A DNA stretch of 64,000 nucleotides from Narthecium ossifragum (lineage: Eukaryota; Streptophyta; Magnoliopsida; Dioscoreales; Nartheciaceae). How positions within the stretch are numbered: position 1 is the stretch's first letter; each line of letters starts with the position of its first letter. This document shows positions 23,304 through 35,096 of this stretch, piece by piece. The DNA lies in the NCBI GenBank assembly GCA_963920575.1, contig OY986964.1, positions 12,584,663-12,648,662 of the forward strand. Reading direction: 5' to 3'. The notes under the pieces were generated by a model. That model was not told the origin of the DNA, did not search any database, and was given only the letters and a program-made list of their open reading frames with translations. Position numbers and translations under genes: made by a program.

Positions 23304-24844
23304 TATCGGTTAAAGTGTAAAAGATGAAGAGAAAAGAGGCATAGGGGCATCATGAATCAACCAATCACTCCACTAATATTATGTACTAGTTTTAATTCCA
23401 GCCTTCTTTGTTGTTGTAATCAAGCTTTCAGAAGAGCTGTAATCCATCAGTTATTGTTCTAATGAAAGTAAGTATTTGCTTTTCTTAGTTAATTGCTCTT
23501 ATATTCTTAGGAGTACCATAATCTGCATTCTATTCTTAGGAGTAGTTTCACCTTGAACTTAAGAGTAACAGTAGCGTAACTCTAGGGTTAATCTAGTTAG
23601 ATTAGCGGTCACTAATTAGTTCAGTACCATTATCATTAGCTTAATTCTCTTAATTTCCATCATCAAAACATTCGTAGCGAGGTTCAATCTAGGAACAACC
23701 ATAGAACACCCAAAAGTTCTCTTAAAATGAGGCACGGTAGAATTCCACCCTTTTGACCTTCATGTTGGTTGGTACACCTCACTTACATGGCGACTCAATA
23801 CCCATCTCGGGTACAATTTTTGAGCAACACATGGCTGCAAGTTGAGAGAGAGAAAACAAGAGGCAAGAGGGAGGGAGCTCATAGGAAAGAGGTGGAGATT
23901 TGGGGGAGTTTTGAGCTGGTTTTTCATCAAGATCCAGTTAATGTGAACTCCTATATTCCTCTCTTGTTAATCCAAGATTTTTTCCCATTTTATTCCCTTG
24001 TTTTTGTGAGTTTTTGGAGGTTTTGTGTTTCTCGGACTATAGGTTGTCGGAAATGACACCGGAGACATCGTCAGAGGCGACGCTAGGTTTGTATATATGC
24101 TATGTTTTGTATATGTTGTGTTGTGCTGATGCCATGTTGTATATACTTTGATTTTATGATGGTTGCATGTTATGTTATGATATGTTGGGCTAGCTGAGCC
24201 CTCTACTTGTTTAATTATGTTGTGGTATGCTATGCTATGATATTCATGTATTGTCTGCATTTATGAGGACTTGTGGATTATTATATTGGTTTATTATTAT
24301 GTTATCTGGCTTGTGCATACATGATAGGATTTGACTTAGAGTAAGGATTGAGATTGGGTCTAGTCAGATCTTGTAGCTAGACTAATCAGAGTTTAGGAGT
24401 TGTATCAATAACTAGACGGATGGATTGGAATATTCGTATGTTGATCAATGATTTGGATCAGACTTCAGGGCTTGTGTGGAGATGTTATCCCTATACTAAT
24501 ATACTGAAACTATTATAGAGTCTAAAGGAGTTTACTTGTTTTTGGGAGTTAGTTTTTGTAGTGGGTGGAGAGATGAGGGTTGCATTCTCTAGTTTTGTAC
24601 TATGTACTTGAGACTCTCAATTATTTCTATTGATGCCCTGTATATGCTGGACTTTGGAGGACTCTATATATTCTTGAGATCTTGTGGTTGATGAATGTTT
24701 GAATTTTACAAACTTTCTATTCTGTATAAATTATAATTTGTCACAGGTGAAATATGATAGATGAATTGTGATTTCACGTGCCCCAACCGTTGTAAATGAT
24801 TATATTTTAATATATTTATGGAATTTATGGGCGGGGGCATTACA
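23304..24844 (+). repeat. LTR remnant ending at a primer binding site
   Basis: The right edge is clear: GCGGGGGCATTACA ends at 24844 and is followed by TTTGGTACTAGAGC, a degenerate tRNA-iMet primer site (24846-24859). The left edge is uncertain; TGTTGGTTGGTACACC at 23763 is a possible start. 23304-23760 contains AGGAGTAG-type repeats like those at 444-560, perhaps another old LTR. No coding sequence is seen in this stretch. Confidence 0.55.
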
Positions 24845-25175
24845 GTTTGGTACTAGAGCTTAGGCTGTAGGCCCTAGGGTGAGATAGGATTGTTGATAGT
24901 ATAGGCAGATGGGAATGGGCTAGATCGAGTCCTTAAATACATCCATGCATGCTTGGTGGATAGATTATATGCATGTTTGATTGTTAGTTTATGTTATGTT
25001 ATTATGCCTTGCTTTCGGATGACTTGAGTTAGGTGTAACCATCCTCTCCGTTGCAGATGCCTCCCAGATTCCGTGGAGGTTGTTCTCACGCCTCTAGCAG
25101 CTCGAGTAGGGGTGTCTGACTTTGAGGGCTAAGCACCCGAGAGCTAGAGGATATTATGTGAGAGATGGCGGAGGG

Positions 25176-26684
25176 TGATAACGCATGAAAAGTGTGCAAA
25201 TTGCCCTTTTAACTAGGTCATGTTAGTCTCCGAGCAGTGCTATTTTGATAGTCTATGATGTATTTCAAGTATAAGAGCCTTCAACGAAGATTAGATCAAG
25301 TTTGATGCTAAAACGAGGCTATTTTGACAACTCTGTTCAAGCCAGATCGATCCGGGATGCAAAGAAGATCGATCTGATCATTCCAGCAAGAAGCAGTCCA
25401 AGTGAAGACATTCAGATCGATCTTATACAAAGAGTATCGATCTACTTTTGTGACAGAGAGTTGATAGAGAGCTCTTTTCAAGAAGATCGATCTACTTCAA
25501 AAGGGATCGATCCGAACCTGGGAGCGCTAGTCATCCGTGGAAATAAGATCGATCCGTTTTCCAAGGAGATCTATCTTTGTCGAGCAAAATCTAGATCCTA
25601 AGTTCACGGAAGGAAGAAGATCGATCTCTTTTCAAAGGGGGATCGATCTCTTTTGGCTCTGCGGAAAAAATCGAGGGCTGAGATCTAATCTGAGTTAGGG
25701 TTTTACAAAAGCCTATAAATAGACTTCTTTGGGAGATTTTTGGGGGGCCTCCATAGACGAATTTTCATCATCTTCAAGGGTTTTTCCTTCGCTTCTTTTC
25801 GACAACTGGAGGTGTGGAGCGTCTCATCGACTTTCATCGACGGTTCTTCTCTTTAAGATGAGTAACTAAGTTCTAGTATAGGGATTTCTATGATGTATTA
25901 CAGATATTATCTAGGGTTTCCTATGGATTGGAGCATGTACTCTTTGGATGGTTTTTAATGGATAAATCTCATACTTTCATATCTCATTGGTGTTGATTTT
26001 ATTTTGTGGATGGATGGTTTTTTCTTCTATGCCTCGATCTCGGTCTTGTGCATGTTAGAGACTAGGGATGGATTTGTTTCATGATGCTTTCATGCTAGAA
26101 CCTTGTTTGATCTATGTTCATGAATCATAAACCCTAGATTAAGATTATAGGAGTGCTAGAACTACTGAGACCTATATTCTTAACCTATCATTTATTCTTT
26201 ACTTTTGTCGATTTGGCTTCCTCGGAGTGCTAGAACCACTTTGAGTTATTCACCAAGTTTCCATCCTTTGATGATAGCCTTTCCAACGAAGACTTCTTAC
26301 GAATCTTTGTTGAGTGATAGGTAGATCTAGCCAACCTCCTATCAACCTTTGGAAAACCATCTATGATTCATGGATTTGCTCTTATTCTAGGAAAACCTAG
26401 ATAGTTCTTGATTACGGATTAGAAATTCCTAGCTTATTTTCATACTATTATTATCCCGATTTAATTTAATTTAAGTTAAGAGTAGTATAAAGATCACAAT
26501 CATTCTCTTTCCTTGACTTTTGCTCTAGAATTATACGAGGTAATTATACTTAACACTTCTTTTCCCTGTGGACTGACTCGGAATCATTGCTATCTACCCA
26601 TAAAGTAGTTAGTTAGTGATTCGGATTATAAATTTATAATTTTGACGTACTTGTTAAGATTACGACACTTTTCAATGCGTGTCA
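25176..26684 (+). repeat. LTR B1 (family B, Athila/Tat-like)
   Basis: Begins TGATAACGCATGAAAAGTG and ends CACTTTTCAATGCGTGTCA; the ends match LTR B3 at 31180-32925. TATAAATA at 25714 follows an array of GATCGATC-type doublets (25345-25648). The flanks GAGGG and GAGAA share three of five bases, so the target duplication is decayed or absent. No internal region is attached: probably a solo LTR sitting in an older gag. Confidence 0.75.
25345..25648 (+). promoter_or_regulatory. GATCGATC doublet array upstream of the B1 TATA box
   Basis: Doublets start at 25345/25367, 25415/25435, 25485/25505, 25547/25568 and 25619/25641: internal spacing 20-22 bp, doublet period 62-72 bp. Several second sites are degenerate (TATCGATC, GATCTATC). 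The array ends about 65 bp before TATAAATA. Function inferred. Confidence 0.5.
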
Positions 26685-27000
26685 GAGAACCACGTTGCCG
26701 AGTCCTTAGACGAGTCCACCGATGATAGTGAGTCAGAAATGACGATGTCAGTCACTAGAGTTCCTCCTACGCGGGAGCCGTTGTCGAGGACACTCGAGGT
26801 TGTGACACCAGTTGTAAACTCAGAACTAAGGGCAGCTCGTGAATTTATAATTCTTGAAGTTGAACCCCCCGTGGTTTGCTTGCATCGAGGGAGCAGTAGT
26901 TGCTGAGGACTGGCTGGAAGAGATGACCAAGAACTTTAGGGTCCTCGATTTTTCAGCAATGTCACCAGGGTACGTCTAGCATCGTACTTGCGGGCTCTGG

Positions 27001-27986
27001 ACGGCGGGGCCGTTACAGTTTGATATCAGAGCAGGATGTAAACCCCATGAATAGGATTAGGCTTGCGGTTGAGATTTTGAGTGTGCAATGGGATAGTTCT
27101 AGGTATAGAACATACATGCATGCCTGTTTGCGATTGTGTGTGATCTGCATTAGTTAGGTTGTTTGTTGTTGTGTTTTGGTTTTTCAGTTGTGTCGTGACG
27201 CCTTAGGGGGAGGTGTGCACATACACCAGTGTTGCCCGTTCCCTCGACTGACAGTATATCTCCCCCCGTGATGAGATGAGCGAGTAGGGAACCGGATGTG
27301 TGTCGTCTTTGTAGTTTCGAAATCTCAAGAGGCGAACCTGCTTGGTTCAGAGACGGCGTTGGAGATCCTTCAATGGCAAAGGACTAGCTGAAGGAGGTGT
27401 CCCATATCCTAGATGTTTTGGACATCTAGGAGTAACATCTAGGAGTATCGCTTGCTCGGAAAGTATTTGGGTTCTTGCTTTCCAGTGAGGTGATACATAG
27501 TGACGCTTGTCAGGGTCACCGGGGCCATCATTGATTGTGGTTTGAGAATAGTTTCACGCTTTGAATGACTATGCTTTAGGCTCATCCTGTGTTTCATGAA
27601 AGCCCATTGAACTTTGAAAGTAGAAAAGATAGCTTGAAGTGACTGCCGCCCTTCTTACGCTCTCATTCAAGTTGTCTGCTTCATGAAGATTGCATATTGA
27701 TTAGGGAATCTTGCTGCAAGAATCAGTTGTCCCAACTAGTTGTCTTCTATACAGATAAATTATAATTGTCTTGCGCGCCAAGCAACTAAACTATAACCGC
27801 TTTATACCCCAGTAGCATGGTGTTTGTAATGGTCTACAAGCACAAAGGAAGAGAACCCGTGAGAGCTTTGTACTCGGCCCATGCTTTTGACTTCATTCCA
27901 TATTCAAAAATCAGACACAAGGTAAAGTAACATAACAAGCACATCATCTTTCAAATCTGAGTTTCACTAACTTTGTAGATAAAATA
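27001..27986 (+). repeat. retroelement leader fragment with primer site
   Basis: GGGGCCGTTACA ends at 27017 and is followed by TTGATATCAGAGCAGG, a primer site of the tRNA-iMet type. Only some 45 bp of the LTR remain. The following ~900 bp look like untranslated leader and unidentified sequence; no ORF with recognisable domains is present. Confidence 0.55.
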
Positions 27987-30427
27987 TTTGAGGACTCGTA
28001 TCTCCAACCCGATCCGACTGCCTTAGGTCAAGGGTTTGGTTGGGTTGGTTTGGCTTGGTTAGCCTTGGTTTGCGATCGGTTGATTGCATTGCCGTTTTTG
28101 AAGCCCAAGGGTAAATTACGCATCGATGGTCGGTTTCACACCCACGCAGTGCACACACTGTCTTGGATTGATATATGTGATTGATTAGAATCTTAGGGGT
28201 GCTTCCGATCGAAAGATCGGAGCTCGATCGGGAAATATCCAATCGAACTACCGAAATCAGTTCAGATCTCTATAAATACCCCTTAGCCTTTTTCTCTCTT
28301 CTCTTGGCTCTCTCTTTCTCTCCTTCTCTCTCCTTTTGGCTTCCGTTTGGGCTTCGGGCTGCGGATTTCGAGGAGCAAGTCATGGCATTGGAGGCGGGGG
28401 ATTGGTAGATCGTTAGCTCATCTATACATGTAGGTGTTTCTACCCAATTCTAGTAAATTTGTAAACCTAGGATTTGAATAATGTTGATTTGGAGTGATTT
28501 TGTTTGTTGGAATGTTTCCAAACTTCATATTCTAGTGTAATGGTATGTTTAGAAGATTGTTACCAAACTAGTTTCGTATTTCTTCGAACGAATCTTGTAT
28601 TGTCGTCGGTTTTGTCGGTTTTCGGTTTGTTTGTCATAGAACTGAAAATTACCTAACATAAGTTTGATTTCATGGTACCATTAGATTCCCTACCTTCAAT
28701 TGTACCTCCCTGTAAAGTTTTATTTGATTCTGATAAGTTTTGATACATCAAATCCAAGAAATTATATTTTCAACACTATTCATATGTGTAGTCGATATAT
28801 GAAGGATTGATCTTCATAGGCATGAACATTAATCTTTTAGTTGCTTGGCAGAGGATCTAGATGGGAAAGATCGATCTTCATAGCCATGAAGATCGATCTC
28901 TTGCATGGCAGAGGACATAATTGTAGAAGATCGATCTTCATAGGCACGAAGATCGATCTCTTGTCATGGCAGATGACATGTATAAGGGAAAATCGATCTT
29001 CATAGGCATGAACATCGATCTCTTATATGCATGTAACTGCAATTGATTCCGGTGTCCAAAATTTTGATTTCTAGTCAACCGGAATTTCTCATAAGTCTTT
29101 CCCAATGATGAGTAAGGACAAGTATGAGATTTAAATTGGGATTTTGATTATTTTACCTTCAAAATATTACAATGATTCGTATTACGGATTGGTTTACCGC
29201 AATTTACAGATTTCTCCGATTTCGTCGAACAATCGATCTCCGATCGACTTAATACCTTAGCAGGATCTACTGAACCATTCTTAGGGCTAGTAGGTGGATT
29301 TCTACGGTTTTATGATGGATTCATCGATCTTTGTCCCTATTTGTTTAAATAGCATGCTTAGTATAAATGGGTTGAAGGTGTGCCCTTTATCGCTTTGTGG
29401 TTAACTGGGAGAGTGATGACTCCCGGGAAGGTGTAGAATAAATGGTCCGACGGTGTGCCTTACCGCTTTGATTTAATGGCCTGACTGTTTGCCGGCGTGC
29501 GTCGGGGGCCTTAGCTAGGACCGTTGTATTGATGAATTGGTTGGATGCTTAACTGATTACTTAGCCTTGCGAAGGCTTGTGGCCTTGTTGAGCCCTCATA
29601 GTGTTATAGTTTAGACCTTTATTTGCTTTATGCATGTTTACCCCTTCGGCAAGTTGTATGCTATGCCTAACCCTGTATTTTTTGTTATGCTATGCAGTTG
29701 CATGCCTGAATTCTCTAATGTGTGCATGTGAACACCCATGCATTTGTTTACGTTAGAGGCTAACTAAGTTAGGCATGAGGGATGGGTTGATCGCCGATCC
29801 GAGCGCTCAGGTAGCTCGGATCTAGCTCTATGGCCAAGGTTGGGTAGCAATGCCTAGGGCGTGATTATTTTATCTAAACCATTGCTTTATCAAGGTAAAT
29901 GTTTAGCTGACTACAGATCGTAGTGTTTGAGGTTTAGAGGTCGTGTCATTTCACAAATGCAAAGGTTTAAGGTGATTTAATTACTGTTACGCATTGGAGC
30001 GGTTTGTTATCAGTTGCAGAGTTGGGAGTGCATTGGAAATGCTTTGAAATCCCTATTTATTCTACCTTGTTCAGGCATTGAGGAGCGCTTAGAACCAGCG
30101 TGTTTCATCTCGTGGTTGGTCACACTTTAAGGACGCTTAGAACCGGCGTGATCCTCGTCGTGGTTGTTCGCTTGCGTATTTGGTTACGCCTTAGGCTTGG
30201 CAAAGAGACAACACGATTGTAGATTCCCTTTTTCTTTCAATATGACGTAAAGCACAACCCTACTGAGCTTTGTTACTCACCCCTACCCGGGCTGCGTTTG
30301 TAGGTTAAGGCGCCAATGCTTTCATAACTCCTTGCGGATCAGCTTTTGGCTGTGTGTCCACTTCCGGAGGCGTTTGACGTTTCTGAAGGCTTTATTGTAC
30401 TTTTGGCAGTTTTTGTACATAGGCATC
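27987..30427 (+). repeat. LTR A5 (family A), right end missing
   Basis: The start TTTGAGGACTCGTATCTCC aligns with the family A start, and the landmarks follow in family order: TATAAATA at 28271, a GATCGATC-type doublet array at 28805-29020, CTCCCGGGAAGGTGTAGAATAA and CTACCCGGGCTGCGTTTG. The copy stops at 30427 where LTR B2 begins; the last few hundred bases, with the usual GGGCGTGACA end, are not found. The other side of the B2 insertion or a deletion must account for them. Confidence 0.7.
28805..29020 (+). repeat. GATCGATC doublet array in LTR A5
   Basis: Four doublets with exactly 22-bp internal spacing: 28805/28827, 28869/28891, 28929/28951 and 28991/29013 (the first and last degenerate). 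The doublets repeat every 60-64 bp, and the linker carries a repeated GGCAGAGGACAT-like word. It lies in the presumed transcribed part of the LTR, about 540 bp after TATAAATA. Confidence 0.75.
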
Positions 30428-31179
30428 TGATGAGTGCATGAAAGTGCACTCTGAACATGACTAAAAGCAGCTTATTTGCTGAGTTTTCATGATTAATATA
30501 GATGATTTCGTCCGTATATGTTGCTTCACAAAGTTATTTATATTATGCAGGAAATTGAAGCGAAGATGGCTTTTTAATGCCAAAACTGTACCTTCTCGGA
30601 ATAAACCAGATGATGTGCTATATATGGTTTGAAAGCTCTGAAAGTATAGTTTCCGGGAGTTTTTACGGTTCGCGATTTGGAGTTTCCTAGAGGAAGATAT
30701 GCTATTTTGAGTACGAGAGGTGCAGACAAAGCAGTTACGGAAGAAGAAGATTGATTTGATGCTCAAAGGATCGATCTTACTCTATCAAGAGATCGATCTT
30801 GTAAGTACATTTAATCCTGACATAGCGCATACTTTCAAAGGATCGATCATTTCCCTTCCAATGATCGATCAGTTTATGCTACGGAGATTTGACAGAGAAC
30901 CAATTATAAGAAGATCGATCTTAGTCTTCAAGAAGATCGATCCGACGTGGGACAACCCAGGCTACGGAGAGATAGAGAAGAAGAAGATCGATCCTTTGCC
31001 TTGAGAGGATCGATCCTTTGTCGGGCGGACCTGAATACGAGTTACCAGATTTAATCCAAAGGCTGAAATAAAAGCTAGGGTTTCATACCCATATATAAGG
31101 AGGGCTTCTTGGATGTTTTTAGAGGACTTTTTTCTGACCTTTTCTGAAGGTAGAAGAGGAAGATATCTCCATCCATGGC
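30428..31179 (+). repeat. LTR B2 (family B), right part displaced by B3
   Basis: Begins TGATGAGTGCATGAAAGTGC and is collinear with B3 (shared GAGTTTCCTAGAGGAAG and TTTTACGGTTCG). TATATAAG at 31092 follows a regular GATCGATC array. It ends at ATCCATGGC, the point that corresponds to AAATCCATGGCGGG inside B3. The break is therefore the insertion of the B3 element into B2; the rest of B2 is not found in the window. Confidence 0.75.
30769..31015 (+). promoter_or_regulatory. regular GATCGATC doublet array upstream of the B2 TATA box
   Basis: Perfect GATCGATC octamers start at 30769/30791, 30841/30863, 30913/30935 and 30986/31008. All four doublets have a 22-bp internal spacing and the doublets themselves are 72, 72 and 73 bp apart. 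The array ends about 77 bp before TATATAAG (31092). It is the most regular array in the window. Confidence 0.65.
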
Positions 31180-32925
31180 TGATAAGACTTGAAAAGTGCA
31201 CAAATCACCCTTTTAACGAGATCTTGTTAGTCTCCGAGTAATGCTATTTTGATAGTCTATGATGTATTTCAGGTATAAGAGCCTTCAATGAAGATTAGAT
31301 CATGCTTGGTGCTAAAACGAACAAATAACGAACCTGTGAAGTCAAAGGAGCAACGGTGCGCCATCTTTGAAGATTAACCTGTACCTGCTCAGGAAGAACC
31401 AAATGATCATCCATATATAGTTGGAAAGCTCTTGAAGTCTAGTTTCTGGCGAATTTTACGGTTCGTGATTCCGAGTTTCCTAGAGGAAGTTACGGCAATT
31501 TTAGTACCGATGGCGCAGTCTGGATGGCAAGACAGTAAATACGCTGGAAAGTCCGATCGATCCGACCCCTAGAGTCCAATCGATCGGCTATGCAGAAACC
31601 TCACAGAACGTATATTTTTCAGCTATTCACCTTCCGATCGATCCAGCTATCCCTCCTAATGAGTCCGATCGATCCAACACCTATAGTCCGATCGATCGGA
31701 CTCGGGAAAAGCCAAAAATTGAAGATTTTTATGCACCGGATCGATCCGACACCCAGAGACGGATCGATCGGACTCGGAAATGACCGTTCCCTTGATATTT
31801 ATTAAGCAAAATCAAAGGTCAAGATCTAATCCGAGTTAAGGTGGATATCTGGGCTATAAATAGGCATCTTTTAGGGTTTTTCAAGGTCTTTCTTCTCTCT
31901 TGGGTAGGGAGAACAGTTCCTTTCTTCTTTTTAACTTTCTTTAGTGATCTTTGGGAGGAAATCCATGGCGGGAGGAGATCATCAACCTTCATCTATGGAT
32001 CAAACCCTAAAGATGAGTAACTAAACTTTTTACCATGAGATTCTTATGATGTAATTAGGGTTTCTATTAGGGATTTCTTAGATCTAGGGCTTGTATACAT
32101 TATTGATTGACTTATATGGATTGGTTTCTATTTCTTTTATACCTTGGTGTCGATTTCTTGCTGGATGTATGGATTGGTCTTGTTTGCACTTGATTCCGGA
32201 GCTTGTGTATGGTAGGGCTTGGATTGGATTCATCCAAATAAGAGGACCATGCTAGTCCCATGGTATCTCGGATGAAATCTTCTTCGTGATTAGGGATTGT
32301 ATAGTGCTAGTCCCACTATAGTAGTGCTAGTCCCACTACGTTCCATCCCTAATCCTTCATGCATCTTACCTTTGTAGTTTCGGCCATCGAGATGCGAAGT
32401 CATCTCGATCGTACACCTAAATCCATATCCATGTTACCATTTGTGATGAATTCATCCTAATAAGAGGGTTCATTAGCAATGAACGTAACTAATCATTCGG
32501 TCACTGAAATTAGATAATTGTTCTTGCCAACAAGGAATCCTAAACAGAACTTGTTTAGTGATAAGGAGAACTAGCCATTCACTTATCAATTATTAGAAAA
32601 GCCATTCATCGTGATTACATGCCCTGATCTTAGAAAGACTTGGTAGAACCCTTGGTTATTGATTAAGAATTCCCTGGTACCTTTTCTCTTATTTATTAAT
32701 CCTTTAGTATAAGTTTAGTTTAATTTCATCTTGCAATCTTTTCCCAACTTATCGGTAGGAATACTTAGATTGAGTTTAGTAGTTTAATTATTTTCCTACG
32801 CATTCCCTGTGGATTCGACTCGGACTCACTGCTCACTACCCCTAAAGTAGTTAGTTAGTAGTTTGATTATAAATTTGTAATTTTGGTTAGACTTGTTAAG
32901 GAACGACACTTTTCAAGTCGTATCA
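31180..32925 (+). repeat. LTR B3 (family B), 5' LTR of a tRNA-Asp primed element
   Basis: 1746 bp, TGATAAGACTTGAAAAGTGC to CACTTTTCAAGTCGTATCA, immediately followed by a tRNA-Asp primer site. TATAAATAG at 31855 follows GATCGATC-type sites at 31555/31578, 31636, 31667/31690 and 31739/31762 (doublet spacing 23 bp). The matching 3' LTR was not found downstream, so the element is truncated or rearranged at its right side. Confidence 0.8.
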
Positions 32926-32931
32926 AAATTT

Positions 32932-32950
32932 TGGCGCCGTTGCCGGGGAT
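32932..32950 (+). other. tRNA-Asp primer binding site
   Basis: TGGCGCCGTTGCCGGGGAT, 19 bases complementary to the 3' end of plant tRNA-Asp, as I recall that tRNA. This primer is typical of Athila/Tat-type Ty3/gypsy elements. Confidence 0.85.
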
Positions 32951-33230
32951 TGCTATAGGAGATGATTGAATTGCTTTGCTTAGTATAATATTCCTTATAA
33001 ATTTCGTTAGTTTAAATTTTTATTTCATATCTTAAAAAAAACGAAAAAAAAAGAAAGAAAGAAAAAAAGAAATTCGTACTTACATTGTTATATCTTCTTG
33101 TTGTTAGGAGATGCCGAAGTGAGGATAATCAACGATTTACGGTCGACGACGGACGTCTTGTGCTTGGACTAGGCCCTTGTAACGTATTTCTAACTTTTTG
33201 CTTGGTCCTTGTTTGATTAATTAGTTATAC

Positions 33231-35096
33231 ATGGCCGATAATTATATGCCAACGGGTGTCACATTGAACAATTATTCTTTATCATCTAGGTATGCACCCG
33301 CTTATGTTAACGATACATATGATTCCTCAAACCCGTCTTATGATTCTCATTCATACCCATATGATCCAGATTTGAGTGATCATCAATACCCTTATTGGCA
33401 ATTCCAAGGTTACTATCCTCATAATGTTCAACCACAAGATTCAAGCGTACCGGACCAATACTATGCACCTAGTTTTGAACCATCTTATTTTCCTCAAACA
33501 CAATACCCACCATCCCAACATTGGTATGAGCCTTTTAATCCCCTTGAATCACAAGCACAAGTAGGCCCATCTTTAGAAGAAATTATACATTCTCAATCAC
33601 AATCAATAGCTAGGATACAAGCCCAAATTGAGCAACTCACATCTTTGATGGAATCATATGATTATGAGGTTGATGAGTGTGGGAATGAGTCGGTACTTCA
33701 TAGATCTAATGATGATACTTGTGATACCCAATTTACCAATGTTAGTGACACATGCAATTATGCGATTCCTAATGAGACTTCACTTGTTCATGATGATATT
33801 ATTAATGATGTTTGGCCGGCAGCACATATTAATTGGGTGAAAGGACAATTGCCTCATATTATTTATAATGTCGATGATGATGATAGTGATGCTCATCTTA
33901 CCAATGTTTATGATACATGCAACGATGAGATTCCTTTTGAGGTATTACCGGTTCGTGATACTTTCGATGATAATACGCCTTGTGATGCAAATGAATCGGT
34001 CCCTCCGGTGTTTCTTGATGATAATGGTATTGAGGAATGCATGCATGATTTGATACCTCCCATGAGTCAGGATGATGTTATTATGCCGATTTATGAAGCT
34101 ATCCACAAGCACATACCTAATATTGAGGATGAATCATTCGATATCAACTTGCCCTTTTATGAAGCTTTTCATTAGAAGATACCTTATTTTGATAATGATT
34201 CATGTGATATTGTGTCGTCGGTCTATGAACGTTTTTCTAAGAATATATCTAACCTTGAGGAGGATGATTCTTATGGTATTAATTTGTCGGTTCATGACGA
34301 TTTTTATGAGGACTTACCTAATCTTGATGCATATATTGATGAAGTTTCATGTACAAATCACATGTCGATCTTTGATGTGACGGATGATGTTTATGATGAC
34401 TTGGATGATCCTTGTGAGACCTCTTTTAGGAAACCTCACTTTGAACCTCTACCCTTTACTTCATCCACACTTGTTGAACATTATGAGGTACCAAACCTTG
34501 TTTTTCCGAATTTCTTAGATTATGCTGAATTTGATTGTAGCTTCATCAAAGATTTATGCAAGACTTCTTGTCTTTCAAGTACTTTGTTTGTTACGAACAT
34601 TCCCTTCTTCTTTGATGAAGCATGTCTGCATGACTTTACTTTTCTTCGGACCATGTATTTCTATACTTTAAATCATCGGCCACCAAAAAACCATTTGATG
34701 ATGACTCCATTTATTGAAATCCATGGCCTGTAGGATGACAATTGGCCAACACTTAAAGCTTATAATGAATTATTTGCCATGAATTTTCCTTTCTTCTTTA
34801 ATAAAGCATGTTTGCACCTCATCTCCATCCTTCAATGCATGTATTTCTACACTTGTAACCATAGGCCCCCAAAAGCCTATCTAATGTTAGACACAGTTAT
34901 TGCAACACATGATTTGCAGGATGATGATAAGCCATTCACTAAAATTTTTAATGATTCCATTAACTGGGACATGTCTTTCTTCTTTGATGAATCATGTCTT
35001 TATATCTTCTTCATTCTTCAATCCATGTACTTCTTTACATGGAACCATCGGCCACCCAAATTTGATTTTGTTTTAAATAGCATTATGTCGAGCTAG
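33231..35096 (+). pseudogene. acidic repeat-built ORF of a non-autonomous LTR element
   Basis: One reading frame of about 620 codons, interrupted by two TAG stops (34173-34175 and 34731-34733) and ending with TAG at 35094-35096. The N-terminus is rich in Tyr, Pro and Asp (MADNYMPTGVTLNNYS...), and a heptad-like stretch SIARIQAQIEQLTSLMES near residues 123-140 may form a coiled coil. Three sets of internal duplications follow: a ~35-residue acidic unit twice, a ~23-residue unit four times (34072-34340, for example DINLPFYEAFH), and a ~62-residue unit three times with FFDEACLH...MYFYTxNHRPPK (34605, 34791 and 34977). No protease, RT or integrase motif is present. It sits where gag lies after the primer site. 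I do not recognise the protein. Confidence 0.65.

Larger units (their letters stand above)
25058..27000 (+). pseudogene. Ty3/gypsy gag remnant split by LTR B1
   Basis: After the primer site at 24846, an ATG at 25058 opens a gag-like N-terminus (MPPRFRGG...), quickly broken by stops. LTR B1 interrupts it at 25176. Beyond B1 the sequence resumes with a low-complexity segment and then, in another frame, VAEDWLEEMTKNFRVLDFSA (about 26900-26965), a typical capsid-region motif of plant Ty3 elements. There is no polymerase downstream. It is an old fragment. Confidence 0.65.
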
